Positions 1 through 5,161 of a DNA stretch of 5,161 nt are shown piece after piece. This DNA comes from Desulfobulbaceae bacterium (GTDB lineage: Bacteria; Desulfobacterota; Desulfobulbia; Desulfobulbales; Desulfobulbaceae), in contig JALVAI010000478.1 of assembly GCA_027011235.1 (NCBI GenBank), forward strand, positions 1-5,161, in the 5' to 3' direction. Numbering within the stretch: the first letter of the stretch is position 1; every line of letters begins with the position of its first letter. Below the pieces are notes generated by a model that worked only from the letters and a program-made list of their open reading frames with translations, had not been told where the DNA came from and did not search any database. Both the position numbers and the translations under genes were made by a program.

Positions 1-433
1 TTTTCATTTCAACACCGCGATTTCAGCGGTCATGGAACTTGTTAACCTGATTAACACGGTAACCGCAAAAGATTCAACAACCGCCATTTCTGCGGCTGTT
101 CTGAAATTCAGCCTGGAGACCTGTCTGTTGCTTCTCTTTCCCATGGTCCCCCATTTCTGCGAAGAAATGTGGGAATACACAGGCCATGACACGGTCCTTG
201 ACAAGACAGCCTGGCCGGATTTTGATGCCGATGCGGCCAGGGAAGAAAAGATCACCGTGGTTGTGCAGGTGAACGGCAAGGTTCGGGCCCGTATCCAGGC
301 GTCTGCAGACATTGACGACCGGCAAATGGAAGAACTGGCCCTGGCCGATGAACGAACACGCAAATTTCTGAACGGCAAAAAGCCGAAAAAAATTATTGTG
401 GTAAAAGGCAAACTGGTTAATATTGTCATCTGA
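1..433 (+). CDS. leuS: Leucyl-tRNA synthetase, C-terminal part (5' end outside window)
   Basis: Class I aminoacyl-tRNA synthetase that charges tRNA-Leu in the cytoplasm. The reading frame is open from base 2 to the TGA at 431-433, so about 143 C-terminal residues are visible of a protein normally about 810-870 residues long. The visible part starts with FHFNTAISAVMELVN, typical of the LeuRS anticodon-binding helical domain. It continues through a helix with PHFCEEMWE, then the C-terminal segment VVVQVNGKVRARIQ, and ends in VKGKLVNIVI, which is very close to the usual bacterial LeuRS terminus. The HIGH and KMSKS catalytic motifs and the CP1 editing domain must lie upstream of the window. The ATG at base 32 is an internal methionine of the conserved helix, not a start. 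lptE follows 76 bp downstream on the same strand, the same order as leuS-lptE in many proteobacteria. No frameshift is seen. Confidence 0.96.
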   Translation, partial: FHFNTAISAVMELVNLINTVTAKDSTTAISAAVLKFSLETCLLLLFPMVPHFCEEMWEYTGHDTVLDKTAWPDFDADAAREEKITVVVQVNGKVRARIQASADIDDRQMEELALADERTRKFLNGKKPKKIIVVKGKLVNIVI

Positions 434-453
434 GTATGCGCAACAGCGCATGC
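434..453 (+). other. Hairpin in the leuS-lptE spacer
   Basis: An inverted repeat begins one base after the leuS stop codon. ATGCGC (436-441) pairs with GCGCAT (446-451) around the tetraloop AACA, and the stem extends to 8 bp if a T-G wobble and an outer G-C pair (434/453) are counted. No T-run follows, since the next bases are CCATCAATT, so it is not a standard intrinsic terminator. In a leuS-lptE transcript it could act as a processing or stability element; that role is inferred. Confidence 0.45.
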
Positions 454-497
454 CCATCAATTAAAAGCCACACTGCCTTGCGGCCAATTCCATGTAT

Positions 498-502
498 GGG
501 AG
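498..502 (+). promoter_or_regulatory. Ribosome binding site that decides the lptE start
   Basis: GGGAG lies 7 nt before the GTG at 510. The in-frame ATG at 492 lies upstream of this site and is preceded by CGGCCAATTCC, which has no Shine-Dalgarno-like purine stretch. This favours the GTG start and gives a normal lipoprotein signal peptide beginning V/M-K-K. Confidence 0.65.
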
Positions 503-509
503 CTTATCT

Positions 510-1052
510 GTGAAAAAAATTGCTGTCGGCGTTGTCCTGGTTGCCTCAATGGTTCTCCTTCTGACGGGATGCGGCTATTATTTTCCCAGCGTCTATGATG
601 GCCCGACAAAGACCATCTATATGCCTGAATGGAAGAACAGAACCAGCAAACTCGGCATTGATATCACCCTGTATAAATCCCTGTCCAGATGGTTCCAGAA
701 ATCCCAGGCCATTGTCCTGACAAAAAACAGGGACAAGGCTGACCTTATCCTGGCCGGGGAAATCGTTTCCATTGACCTGCCCAGTCTTTCCTGGTCCGGC
801 AGCACGATAACCACGGACGTCAAAATCAAACTGGGCGTACGCTACATCCTCAAGGACCTCAAGTCCGGTAAGGTACTCTGGGAAGTGCCCAATGAATTAT
901 GGACAGAAGATTATCCCTCCACGACCCTGAGTACGGCCGCGGAAGACAGGGCGCTGACCACGATTATCGATGATCTGTCCGAACGTATTTATCTCGGCAC
1001 TCTCGACAAGTTGCGCAAGGAAAACATGTCGCCCCAGGGTAGTACACCTTGA
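510..1052 (+). CDS. lptE: LPS-assembly lipoprotein LptE
   Basis: Outer-membrane lipoprotein that, in well-studied species, plugs the LptD beta-barrel and helps insert lipopolysaccharide into the outer leaflet. From the GTG at 510 the product is 180 residues, normal for the family. It has a short basic start (KK), a hydrophobic segment at about residues 4-18 and a lipobox LTGC with Cys21 as the lipidated residue. The next residue is Gly, not Asp, which fits outer-membrane sorting by the Lol system. The start of the mature protein, CGYYF, and the segment TIYMPEWKNRTSKLGID match the LptE/RlpB pattern (GYxF, then a strand about fibre-like 'N.T...G'). An in-frame ATG at 492 would add six residues but lacks a ribosome binding site. 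The gene follows leuS and is probably cotranscribed with it. A strong terminator lies about 50 bp after the stop, so holA, the next gene in the E. coli cluster, is not linked here. Family call by pattern and synteny; LptE sequences diverge strongly. Confidence 0.85.
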   Translation: MKKIAVGVVLVASMVLLLTGCGYYFPSVYDGPTKTIYMPEWKNRTSKLGIDITLYKSLSRWFQKSQAIVLTKNRDKADLILAGEIVSIDLPSLSWSGSTITTDVKIKLGVRYILKDLKSGKVLWEVPNELWTEDYPSTTLSTAAEDRALTTIIDDLSERIYLGTLDKLRKENMSPQGSTP

Positions 1053-1099
1053 CGGTCGGCAGAAAAGGTGACCTGATTTCAAAACAATCAATAAACCAC

Positions 1100-1137
1100 A
1101 AAGCCCCCTGCACACTAAATGTGCAGGGGGCTTTTTT
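1100..1137 (+). terminator. Strong intrinsic terminator of leuS-lptE
   Basis: The 13-bp perfect stem AAGCCCCCTGCAC (1101-1113) / GTGCAGGGGGCTT (1121-1133) has the 7-nt loop ACTAAAT. A-T pairs just inside the loop and at the base could lengthen it to 15 bp. A run of six T (1132-1137) overlaps the end of the stem. It lies 48 bp after the lptE stop. Read from the other strand, the stem is followed by TTTGTGGTTT, an imperfect T-tract, so it may also stop some transcription coming out of the convergent tkt gene. Confidence 0.92.
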
Positions 1138-1152
1138 GTTGATCCATTTTCT

Positions 1153-1174
1153 CTCCTTGATCAGGAGTTTTTTT
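1153..1174 (+). terminator. Possible weak second terminator
   Basis: CTCCT (1153-1157) and AGGAG (1163-1167) form a 5-bp stem with a 5-nt loop, directly followed by seven T (1168-1174). The T-run is good but the stem is short. It sits just past the main terminator and could catch read-through before it runs antisense into tkt. Low certainty. Confidence 0.3.
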
Positions 1175-1183
1175 GATCAGGAG
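1157..1183. repeat. Direct repeat of TTGATCAGGAG over the tkt stop codon
   Basis: TTGATCAGGAG occurs at 1157-1167 and again at 1173-1183, a 16-bp period with T-rich spacing. GATCAG occurs a third time at 1183-1188. The second copy contains the tkt stop codon (1177-1179 on the minus strand). This looks like a small local duplication at the 3' end of tkt. Confidence 0.6.
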
Positions 1184-3111
1184 ATCAGTTTTCCGGCCTC
1201 CCGGGCAATGGATGCGGCGTCAAGGCCCTGGGCCGCATACAACTCCGCGGGTTTGCCCGAAGCCCCGTAATGCCGGACCCCGAGACGGCGCAAGGTGCAG
1301 GACCTGCCCTTGTCCATCAGGACAAGGGCAACACTCGCCCCCAGACCGGTGTCGATATGATGGTCCTCAACCGTCAGCAGCGGTCCGATTGCAGCCGCTT
1401 CCAGGATGCTTTCGCTATCCAGGGGCACAAGGGAGGCCATGTTCAGCACTCCAACCGAACAGCCTTCAGCCTGCAGCATCTTCCACGCCTCCAGACAGAC
1501 CGGCGTGAGGGCGCCATAGGTGATAATGGTGGCATCGGTACCGCGACGTAGCCAGTCGGCTTTTCCGGGAACAAACCTGTAGTCGGTGTCATAAAAAGGA
1601 TTGCCCTCTTCATCGGTGATGATCGGCGTCTTTGACCGCCCCATGCCGACAAAATGATTACCGGGTTCAACGGCAACGCAACGGACGATACGGTCGGTCT
1701 GGTTCGGGTCAGCCGGCATGAACACGGAGAAGCGATAGAAATTTTTCAACAGGCCAAGATAATCAATACACTGATGGGTCGGTCCGTCCTCACCCACATC
1801 CAGTCCCACATGGGTGGCAACAACCTTCAGGTTGGTATGGTTAAAATCACTGAGACGGTTCTGATTATAGACCTCGGAGACTGCAAAAACGCCAAAGGTG
1901 GAAAAAAAGGTGACCAGTTGTTCACAGCTCATGGCCCCGCCCATGGCAGCGGCATGGTGTTCCTGGATGCCGGCCTCGAAATATCCGTCCGGACTGTGTT
2001 TGTGAAAGGCGCCCATCTTGACCGAGCCCTCGAGATCGCAGGAAATACCGGTAATAACGGGCGGTTTTCCATCGATATTATTGGCCTCTGCCAGGCCAAG
2101 AAGGGCATTGCCGTAGGCTGACCGATTATCGGTCATTGTGCCGGCCTCATAAAGAATGGGGCTGCCGGGGTCAACCTCGGGGTAGTCGCTTCTTGGGGGC
2201 ATGATTGTTTCCGTGCCCACCGGCTGGCTTCGACGCTGCTGCCACTCTGCAAAGCTGTTTTCAAATCCGAGTTCGGCCAGAGCGTCTGCAAGCTGATCAG
2301 GCTTTAATGGAGCGCCATGATACCTGGCCTTGTTTTCCATAAAGGATATTCCCTTGCCCATCACGGTGCGGGCAAGGATCACAATTGGTATACCGCTGGT
2401 ATTAAGATAGGCAGTCTTCAGGGCCTGGAACAGATCATTATAGTCATGGCCGTCAACCCGCAAAACCTTCCAGCCCAGCGCCTCATACAGGCTGCCGATC
2501 GACTGGGGCATCACCTCTTCTGTTGATCCGCAAATCTGCAGATGGTTGCGGTCAATGACAACCGTCAGGTTGTCGAGCCTGTACTTGTGGGCATAGCGGA
2601 TGGCTTCGCTGATCTGGCCTTTCTGGTGCTCACCATCACCCATCAGGCAGAACACCCTGTTGTCCTGCTGTCTGACCTTGAACGCCTGGGCCATGCCCAC
2701 GGCCGTACTCACACCCTGGCCAAGATTGCCGGTATCCCATTCGACACCGGGTACAATGGTTTCAACATGACCGGGAAAACCGGAACCGGTGCGACGAAAT
2801 CCGGCCAGGAAATCATCTTCGGTAAAATAGCCATACTCGGCAAGGACAGCGTACACTCCAGGGGAAATATGGCCGATACTTTCCACCAGACGGTCACGGC
2901 CCGGCCAGCGTGGCTGCTTTGGATCATGCCTGATCATACCATAGGCGACCAGCAGGAAATCCAGCGAAGACAGGGAACCGCCCGGATGGCCGGAAGCAGC
3001 CAGGGTGGTGGACAGCAAAATCCTGCGGGCGCATTGCCTGCGCATTTCCTGGAGGGTGGATATTTGACTTGGGGACAGGTTGTCCTGTTGCAGGTCTATT
3101 TTCAGGGTCAT
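1177..3111 (-). CDS. tkt: Transketolase (single-chain)
   Basis: Thiamine-diphosphate enzyme that moves two-carbon ketol units between sugar phosphates in the cytoplasmic pentose phosphate pathway. From the ATG at 3111 it has 644 residues, near the usual 620-670. The N-terminal ThDP domain has SGHPGG (His42), SIGHISPG (His81), GHVE (His115), PGVEWDTGNLGQG, the ThDP/metal motif GDG (158-160) with DRN (187-189), and YHGAPL (His265). The pyrimidine-binding domain has Arg330, the presumed catalytic Glu384 in GIQEHH, His434, GEDGPTHQ (440-447, with the substrate-contact Asp442 and His446) and Arg492. A normal C-terminal domain follows. The first half (SGHPGGSLSSLDFLL, YAVLAEYGYF) resembles the N-terminal subunit of split transketolases more than E. 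coli TktA, but here the chain is whole. The ATG has GGAG 6 nt upstream; an upstream in-frame TTG at 3156 has no such site. Divergent from dus and convergent with lptE. The activity is well supported; preferred substrates are not. Confidence 0.93.
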   Translation of the reverse strand: MTLKIDLQQDNLSPSQISTLQEMRRQCARRILLSTTLAASGHPGGSLSSLDFLLVAYGMIRHDPKQPRWPGRDRLVESIGHISPGVYAVLAEYGYFTEDDFLAGFRRTGSGFPGHVETIVPGVEWDTGNLGQGVSTAVGMAQAFKVRQQDNRVFCLMGDGEHQKGQISEAIRYAHKYRLDNLTVVIDRNHLQICGSTEEVMPQSIGSLYEALGWKVLRVDGHDYNDLFQALKTAYLNTSGIPIVILARTVMGKGISFMENKARYHGAPLKPDQLADALAELGFENSFAEWQQRRSQPVGTETIMPPRSDYPEVDPGSPILYEAGTMTDNRSAYGNALLGLAEANNIDGKPPVITGISCDLEGSVKMGAFHKHSPDGYFEAGIQEHHAAAMGGAMSCEQLVTFFSTFGVFAVSEVYNQNRLSDFNHTNLKVVATHVGLDVGEDGPTHQCIDYLGLLKNFYRFSVFMPADPNQTDRIVRCVAVEPGNHFVGMGRSKTPIITDEEGNPFYDTDYRFVPGKADWLRRGTDATIITYGALTPVCLEAWKMLQAEGCSVGVLNMASLVPLDSESILEAAAIGPLLTVEDHHIDTGLGASVALVLMDKGRSCTLRRLGVRHYGASGKPAELYAAQGLDAASIAREAGKLIS

Positions 3112-3117
3112 GGGAAA

Positions 3118-3121
3118 CTCC
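3118..3121 (-). promoter_or_regulatory. Ribosome binding site of tkt
   Basis: CTCC on the plus strand reads GGAG on the minus strand, 6 nt before the ATG whose first base is 3111. It decides between this ATG and the in-frame TTG at 3156, which would add 15 low-complexity residues (PPSGGGASQQ...) with no ribosome binding site. Confidence 0.75.
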
Positions 3122-3130
3122 GTTTGTTGA

Positions 3131-3157
3131 CTTGCCCCGCCACCCGATGGAGGCAAG
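3131..3157 (-). other. Hairpin in the tkt 5' leader
   Basis: CTTGCC (3131-3136) and GGCAAG (3152-3157) form a 6-bp stem around a 15-nt loop. Within the loop CCA and TGG could pair further. It ends about 9 nt upstream of the tkt ribosome binding site, so it would sit in the leader RNA next to the translation start. Immediately upstream of it on the tkt strand is a T-rich stretch (3168-3186 in plus coordinates). No known riboswitch class is recognised. Confidence 0.35.
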
Positions 3158-3316
3158 GAATAAACACAATAAAAAAAATAAAAACAGGCGGCTAAAGCTG
3201 GCCTGAGTTAGGTTTGCGGGCATAAACCTGGCTTTCAAAACAGTATCGGCCTGTGGCACACCGCAAAACAGATATCCAGCTCATTGAAACAACATGATAC
3301 ACATGTACTCCAGGAC

Positions 3317-3336
3317 CAGCGGCAACCGCTGTTTTT
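3317..3336 (+). terminator. Terminator-like hairpin with T-run upstream of dus
   Basis: CAGCGG (3317-3322) and CCGCTG (3326-3331) form a 6-bp GC-rich stem with the triloop CAA, directly followed by five T (3332-3336). The form is that of a short intrinsic terminator on the plus strand. No plus-strand gene lies between the lptE terminator and this point, so it has no obvious client. It could end a small RNA or stray transcripts ahead of the dus promoter. Confidence 0.4.
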
Positions 3337-3363
3337 CAGCTGAAATCATGGCATTCTTATACT
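3333..3363 (+). promoter_or_regulatory. Candidate sigma-70-type promoter of dus
   Basis: TATACT (3358-3363) matches five of six bases of the TATAAT -10 consensus. The -35 is weak: TTTTCA (3333-3338) matches four of six bases but with a 19-bp spacer, while TTCAGC (3335-3340) has a 17-bp spacer and fewer matches. The box is 64 bp before the dus start, giving a leader of about 55-60 nt. Confidence 0.45.
3334..3345. promoter_or_regulatory. Perfect 12-bp palindrome, possible operator
   Basis: TTTCAGCTGAAA is a perfect palindrome centred between 3339 and 3340. It overlaps the place where the -35 element of the TATACT promoter at 3358 would lie, a usual place for a repressor site. I do not recognise it as the site of a named regulator, and a 12-bp palindrome can arise by chance. 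Confidence 0.35.
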
Positions 3364-3417
3364 ACAATGCAAGATAAACTCAACTGGAAAATCCCGGCTT
3401 CAGCCGCTTTACCCGAC

Positions 3418-3421
3418 AGGA
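3418..3421 (+). promoter_or_regulatory. Ribosome binding site of dus
   Basis: AGGA lies 6 nt before the ATG at 3428 and supports that start. The resulting N-terminus has the usual short lead-in before the conserved APLAGYTD motif. Confidence 0.7.
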
Positions 3422-3427
3422 AAAAAC

Positions 3428-4351
3428 ATGCCCATAAAATCGCTTCTGACCGATAATCCCTTTGTCCTGGCGCCGCTGGCAGGATATACGGACCTGGCCT
3501 TTCGTCTGCTCTGTCGAGAGCTGGGAGCAGGGCTCTGCTTTACCGAAATGATCAGTTGCCACGGCATGGTCTATCAACAGAAAAATACCCTTGTCCTGTT
3601 GCAAACCTGTCCGCATGACCGTCCTCTCGGCCTGCAACTCTTTGGCGCCAATCCTGAAATAATGGGTGAAGCCGCAGCCATGATCACGAAAAATGACGCG
3701 GATTTTATTGATATCAACATGGGCTGCCCTGTCCGCAAGGTCACCAGAAAGGGGGCCGGGGCAGCGCTTATGGGCGATATGAAGCTTGCACAAGCCATTA
3801 TCAGGCGGGTCGTTGCCAATTCGCACCTGCCAGTGACGGTCAAATGCCGCAGCGGCCTGGACCGGGAGAATATTATTGCTCCCGCCTTTGCCAAAATGGC
3901 GGAGGATGCCGGCGCAGCCGCTGTTACCGTCCACGGCCGGACATGGAAACAGGCCTTTTCCGGTACGGCTGACTGGCAGGTCATCCGGGAGGCACAGCAA
4001 CAGGTCGCCATTCCGGTCATTGGAAATGGAGATATCCTTCGATATTCCGATGGCCGGCACATGCTTGATGAAACAGGGTGCGCCGGTGTAATGATCGGCC
4101 GGGGCGCCCTGGGCAACCCCTGGGTCTTTTCCCGCCAGGGCCGTCCCGACACATTGCTGGGGAGACTACCTGTTATCCAGCGCCATCTTGAACTGGCTGA
4201 ACGCTATCTGGATGTTGAAAAGATGATCTTCCGGCTGAAAAACCATGTCAGCAGATACTTAAGCGGTCTGCCCGGGGCGAGCATGATCCGACAGGAGATT
4301 ATGCGGCAACGTTCCTTTGCAGAACTCACCTCCCTTTTCCATTTCCTTTAA
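3428..4351 (+). CDS. dus: tRNA-dihydrouridine synthase (DusB/NifR3-like)
   Basis: Flavoenzyme that reduces selected uridines in the tRNA D-loop to dihydrouridine, using FMN and NADPH, in the cytoplasm. The product has 307 residues, within the family's usual 300-350. An N-terminal TIM barrel shows, in order, APLAGYTDLAFR (15-26, FMN site), FTEMIS (38-43), LQLFG (69-73), DINMGCPVRKV (95-105) with the presumed catalytic Cys100, GAGAALM (109-115), VTVKCRSG (136-143) with the FMN-contacting lysine, VTVHGRT (166-172), IPVIGNGDI (195-203) and GVMIGRGALGNPWVF (220-234). The C-terminal 70 or so residues form the helical tRNA-binding domain. The MGCP..KV and GNPW motifs favour the DusB/NifR3 subgroup over DusA or DusC, but the exact tRNA position modified cannot be read from sequence. 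In E. coli dusB precedes fis; no fis follows here. It is divergent from tkt and probably transcribed alone. No missing key residue is seen. Confidence 0.94.
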   Translation: MPIKSLLTDNPFVLAPLAGYTDLAFRLLCRELGAGLCFTEMISCHGMVYQQKNTLVLLQTCPHDRPLGLQLFGANPEIMGEAAAMITKNDADFIDINMGCPVRKVTRKGAGAALMGDMKLAQAIIRRVVANSHLPVTVKCRSGLDRENIIAPAFAKMAEDAGAAAVTVHGRTWKQAFSGTADWQVIREAQQQVAIPVIGNGDILRYSDGRHMLDETGCAGVMIGRGALGNPWVFSRQGRPDTLLGRLPVIQRHLELAERYLDVEKMIFRLKNHVSRYLSGLPGASMIRQEIMRQRSFAELTSLFHFL

Positions 4352-4431
4352 CTCCTTGCGCCAAAGGATGGAATCTCCTGAAATAATGGCAGGAAAGCAC
4401 ATAATATAGCCAGGACCAAAATCGCCACCAC
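4352..4431. other. Convergent dus/Sel1-protein spacer
   Basis: These 80 bp lie between two convergent genes. The only structures seen are weak: a 5-bp inverted repeat TCCTG/CAGGA within about 4374-4394, with no T-run on either strand. No convincing intrinsic terminator is present, so transcription from either side may end by another mechanism or overlap the other gene's 3' end. Confidence 0.4.
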
Positions 4432-5161
4432 TTACAAAACTCCATCTCCTGTTTCCCGCCTGTTTTCCACCTCTTTATACAACCTGACAGAGAGTTCCTG
4501 GGCCCTGATCAACTCCTGCCAACTCATTTTGATCATCAGGTTATTGCGGGCCGCGGCTGCGACAAGATTGCCCTGGCTTGCGGCAAGGCTGTACCAGGCA
4601 TAGGCATGGACACGGTCAACCCCGGTCCCAAGGCCGCCGGCATACATCATGCCGACATTACTTTGCGATTCATCATCTCCAAGCAAGGCAGCTTTCTTGT
4701 AAAGGCGCAGGGCTTCCTTGTAATCGGGTTTTCCGGTTAGACCATTGTAATACATATAGGCAAGGTTTTTTATGGCTTGCATATTGTTCTGCGCTGCAGC
4801 CTGTTCAAGATATTTCCTTGCCTCCTGGTAGTTTTGCGGAACACCTGATCCCTGCAGGTACATGGTGCCTATGATACCAAGGGATTCAGGACTTGAAACA
4901 CCCTGCTCGGCGGCCTTTAACAGCCAGAAAAACCCCTGCCGCTGGTCAGGATCTGTTCCCTGCCCCTTGTAGTACATACCACCAACAACAAATTGTGCCC
5001 CGGCATCACCCTGTCTGGCAAGCTGCAGATAGAGTTGCAGGGCCTTGCCATAATTAACAGGACGGCCTATACCATTGTAATACCGGTAAGCCTGGGCCTT
5101 AAGGGAAGAAGAATAAATGCTGTCGGCGGCAAGGGTGAGGGAAAAAGATGAAAGCAAAACG
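4432..5161 (-). CDS. Secreted Sel1-repeat (TPR-like) protein, 5' end outside window
   Basis: The frame is open from the right edge to the TAA at 4432-4434, giving about 242 visible residues. The visible N-terminus, VLLSSFSLTLAADS, looks like the end of a signal peptide with cleavage near LAA, so only a few codons, including the true start, should lie beyond the window. The in-frame TTG at 5157 falls inside this hydrophobic stretch and is an unlikely start. Five consecutive Sel1-like repeats of about 35-37 residues span roughly 4567-5106. Each has the pattern A..(L/V)G.MY..G.G...(D/N)Y..A...Y..AA..G, e.g. VGGMYYKGQGTD and VGMMYAGGLGTGVD. The last runs into AYAWYSLAASQGN and a charged C-terminal helix, a common ending for this family. 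Sel1 repeats form alpha-solenoids that bind other proteins; secretion suggests a periplasmic or outer-envelope scaffold. The partner and specific role are unknown, and the neighbours give no clue. Confidence 0.88.
   Translation of the reverse strand, partial: VLLSSFSLTLAADSIYSSSLKAQAYRYYNGIGRPVNYGKALQLYLQLARQGDAGAQFVVGGMYYKGQGTDPDQRQGFFWLLKAAEQGVSSPESLGIIGTMYLQGSGVPQNYQEARKYLEQAAAQNNMQAIKNLAYMYYNGLTGKPDYKEALRLYKKAALLGDDESQSNVGMMYAGGLGTGVDRVHAYAWYSLAASQGNLVAAAARNNLMIKMSWQELIRAQELSVRLYKEVENRRETGDGVL

Larger units (their letters stand above)
3158..3427. other. Divergent tkt/dus intergenic region, no gene seen
   Basis: Together with the tkt leader this is about 316 bp without a supportable gene, and it must hold the promoters of both flanking genes. 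Visible structure: an A/T tract at 3168-3186; an inverted repeat AGGTTT (3210-3215) / AAACCT (3224-3229) with an 8-nt loop; a hairpin plus T-run at 3317-3336; a perfect palindrome at 3334-3345; and a TATACT box at 3358-3363. I could not pick a convincing -35/-10 pair for tkt. The longest start-to-stop frame I examined here (3294-3377, 27 codons) has no ribosome binding site and is not called. Confidence 0.6.

Noticed and set aside
492..509. ATG at 492 as the lptE start
   Set aside because: The ribosome binding site GGGAG lies downstream of it and fits the GTG at 510, which also gives a cleaner lipoprotein signal peptide.
1654..2121. Open plus-strand frame of about 155 codons inside tkt
   Set aside because: Same reason: antisense shadow of the pyrimidine-binding domain of transketolase, with no motif of its own.
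3112..3156. TTG at 3156 as the tkt start
   Set aside because: No ribosome binding site precedes it, the added residues are Gly/Ser/Gln-rich and unlike transketolase, and the ATG at 3111 has GGAG at good spacing.
2542..3195. Long open plus-strand frame (about 217 codons) inside tkt
   Set aside because: It is antisense to a well-conserved transketolase, its product has no recognisable domain, and it is best explained as a shadow of tkt codon use.
3251..3268. TGGCAC-containing sequence as a sigma-54 promoter
   Set aside because: The GG and GC doublets are not separated by the required 10 bp, and no TTGCA-type -12 element follows.
3294..3377. 27-codon plus-strand reading frame in the tkt/dus spacer
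   Set aside because: No Shine-Dalgarno site precedes its ATG, it spans the hairpin and the dus -10 box, and the peptide has no notable features.
3380..4060. Long open minus-strand frame (about 226 codons) across dus
   Set aside because: It is antisense to conserved Dus motifs, shows no recognisable family, and runs out of the intergenic region without a supporting ribosome binding site.

Overview
This is an ordinary stretch of bacterial chromosome. It carries housekeeping genes, with one partial gene at each edge. Several things point to a Gram-negative bacterium: leuS runs directly into lptE (an outer-membrane LPS-assembly lipoprotein), there are clear Shine-Dalgarno sites, and G+C looks roughly balanced. 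The leuS-lptE pairing, the style of the transketolase and the general protein flavour suggest a deltaproteobacterium (Desulfobacterota, perhaps Desulfobulbales). That placement is inference; there is no rRNA or other marker to confirm it.

Layout, left to right: (1) the 3' end of leuS (leucyl-tRNA synthetase) on +, cut by the left edge; (2) lptE on +, 76 bp downstream and probably in the same transcript, followed by a strong intrinsic terminator at about 1100-1137; (3) tkt (transketolase) on -, converging on lptE; (4) a gene-free divergent region of about 316 bp between the tkt and dus starts, with a candidate dus promoter, a perfect 12-bp palindrome and several small hairpins; (5) dus (tRNA-dihydrouridine synthase, DusB/NifR3-like) on +; (6) an 80-bp convergent gap with no convincing terminator; (7) a secreted Sel1-repeat protein on -, whose start lies beyond the right edge.

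The genes belong to separate processes: translation (leuS, dus), outer-membrane assembly (lptE), and central carbon/pentose phosphate metabolism (tkt). The Sel1-repeat protein is probably an envelope scaffold of unknown role. Only leuS-lptE looks like an operon; the others read as single units in alternating orientation. I found no mobile element, CRISPR array, tRNA or rRNA gene, phage gene or defence system, and no evidence of a new multi-gene system. The items most worth a second look are the transketolase active-site variants, the structured tkt/dus intergenic region, and the short duplication over the tkt stop codon.
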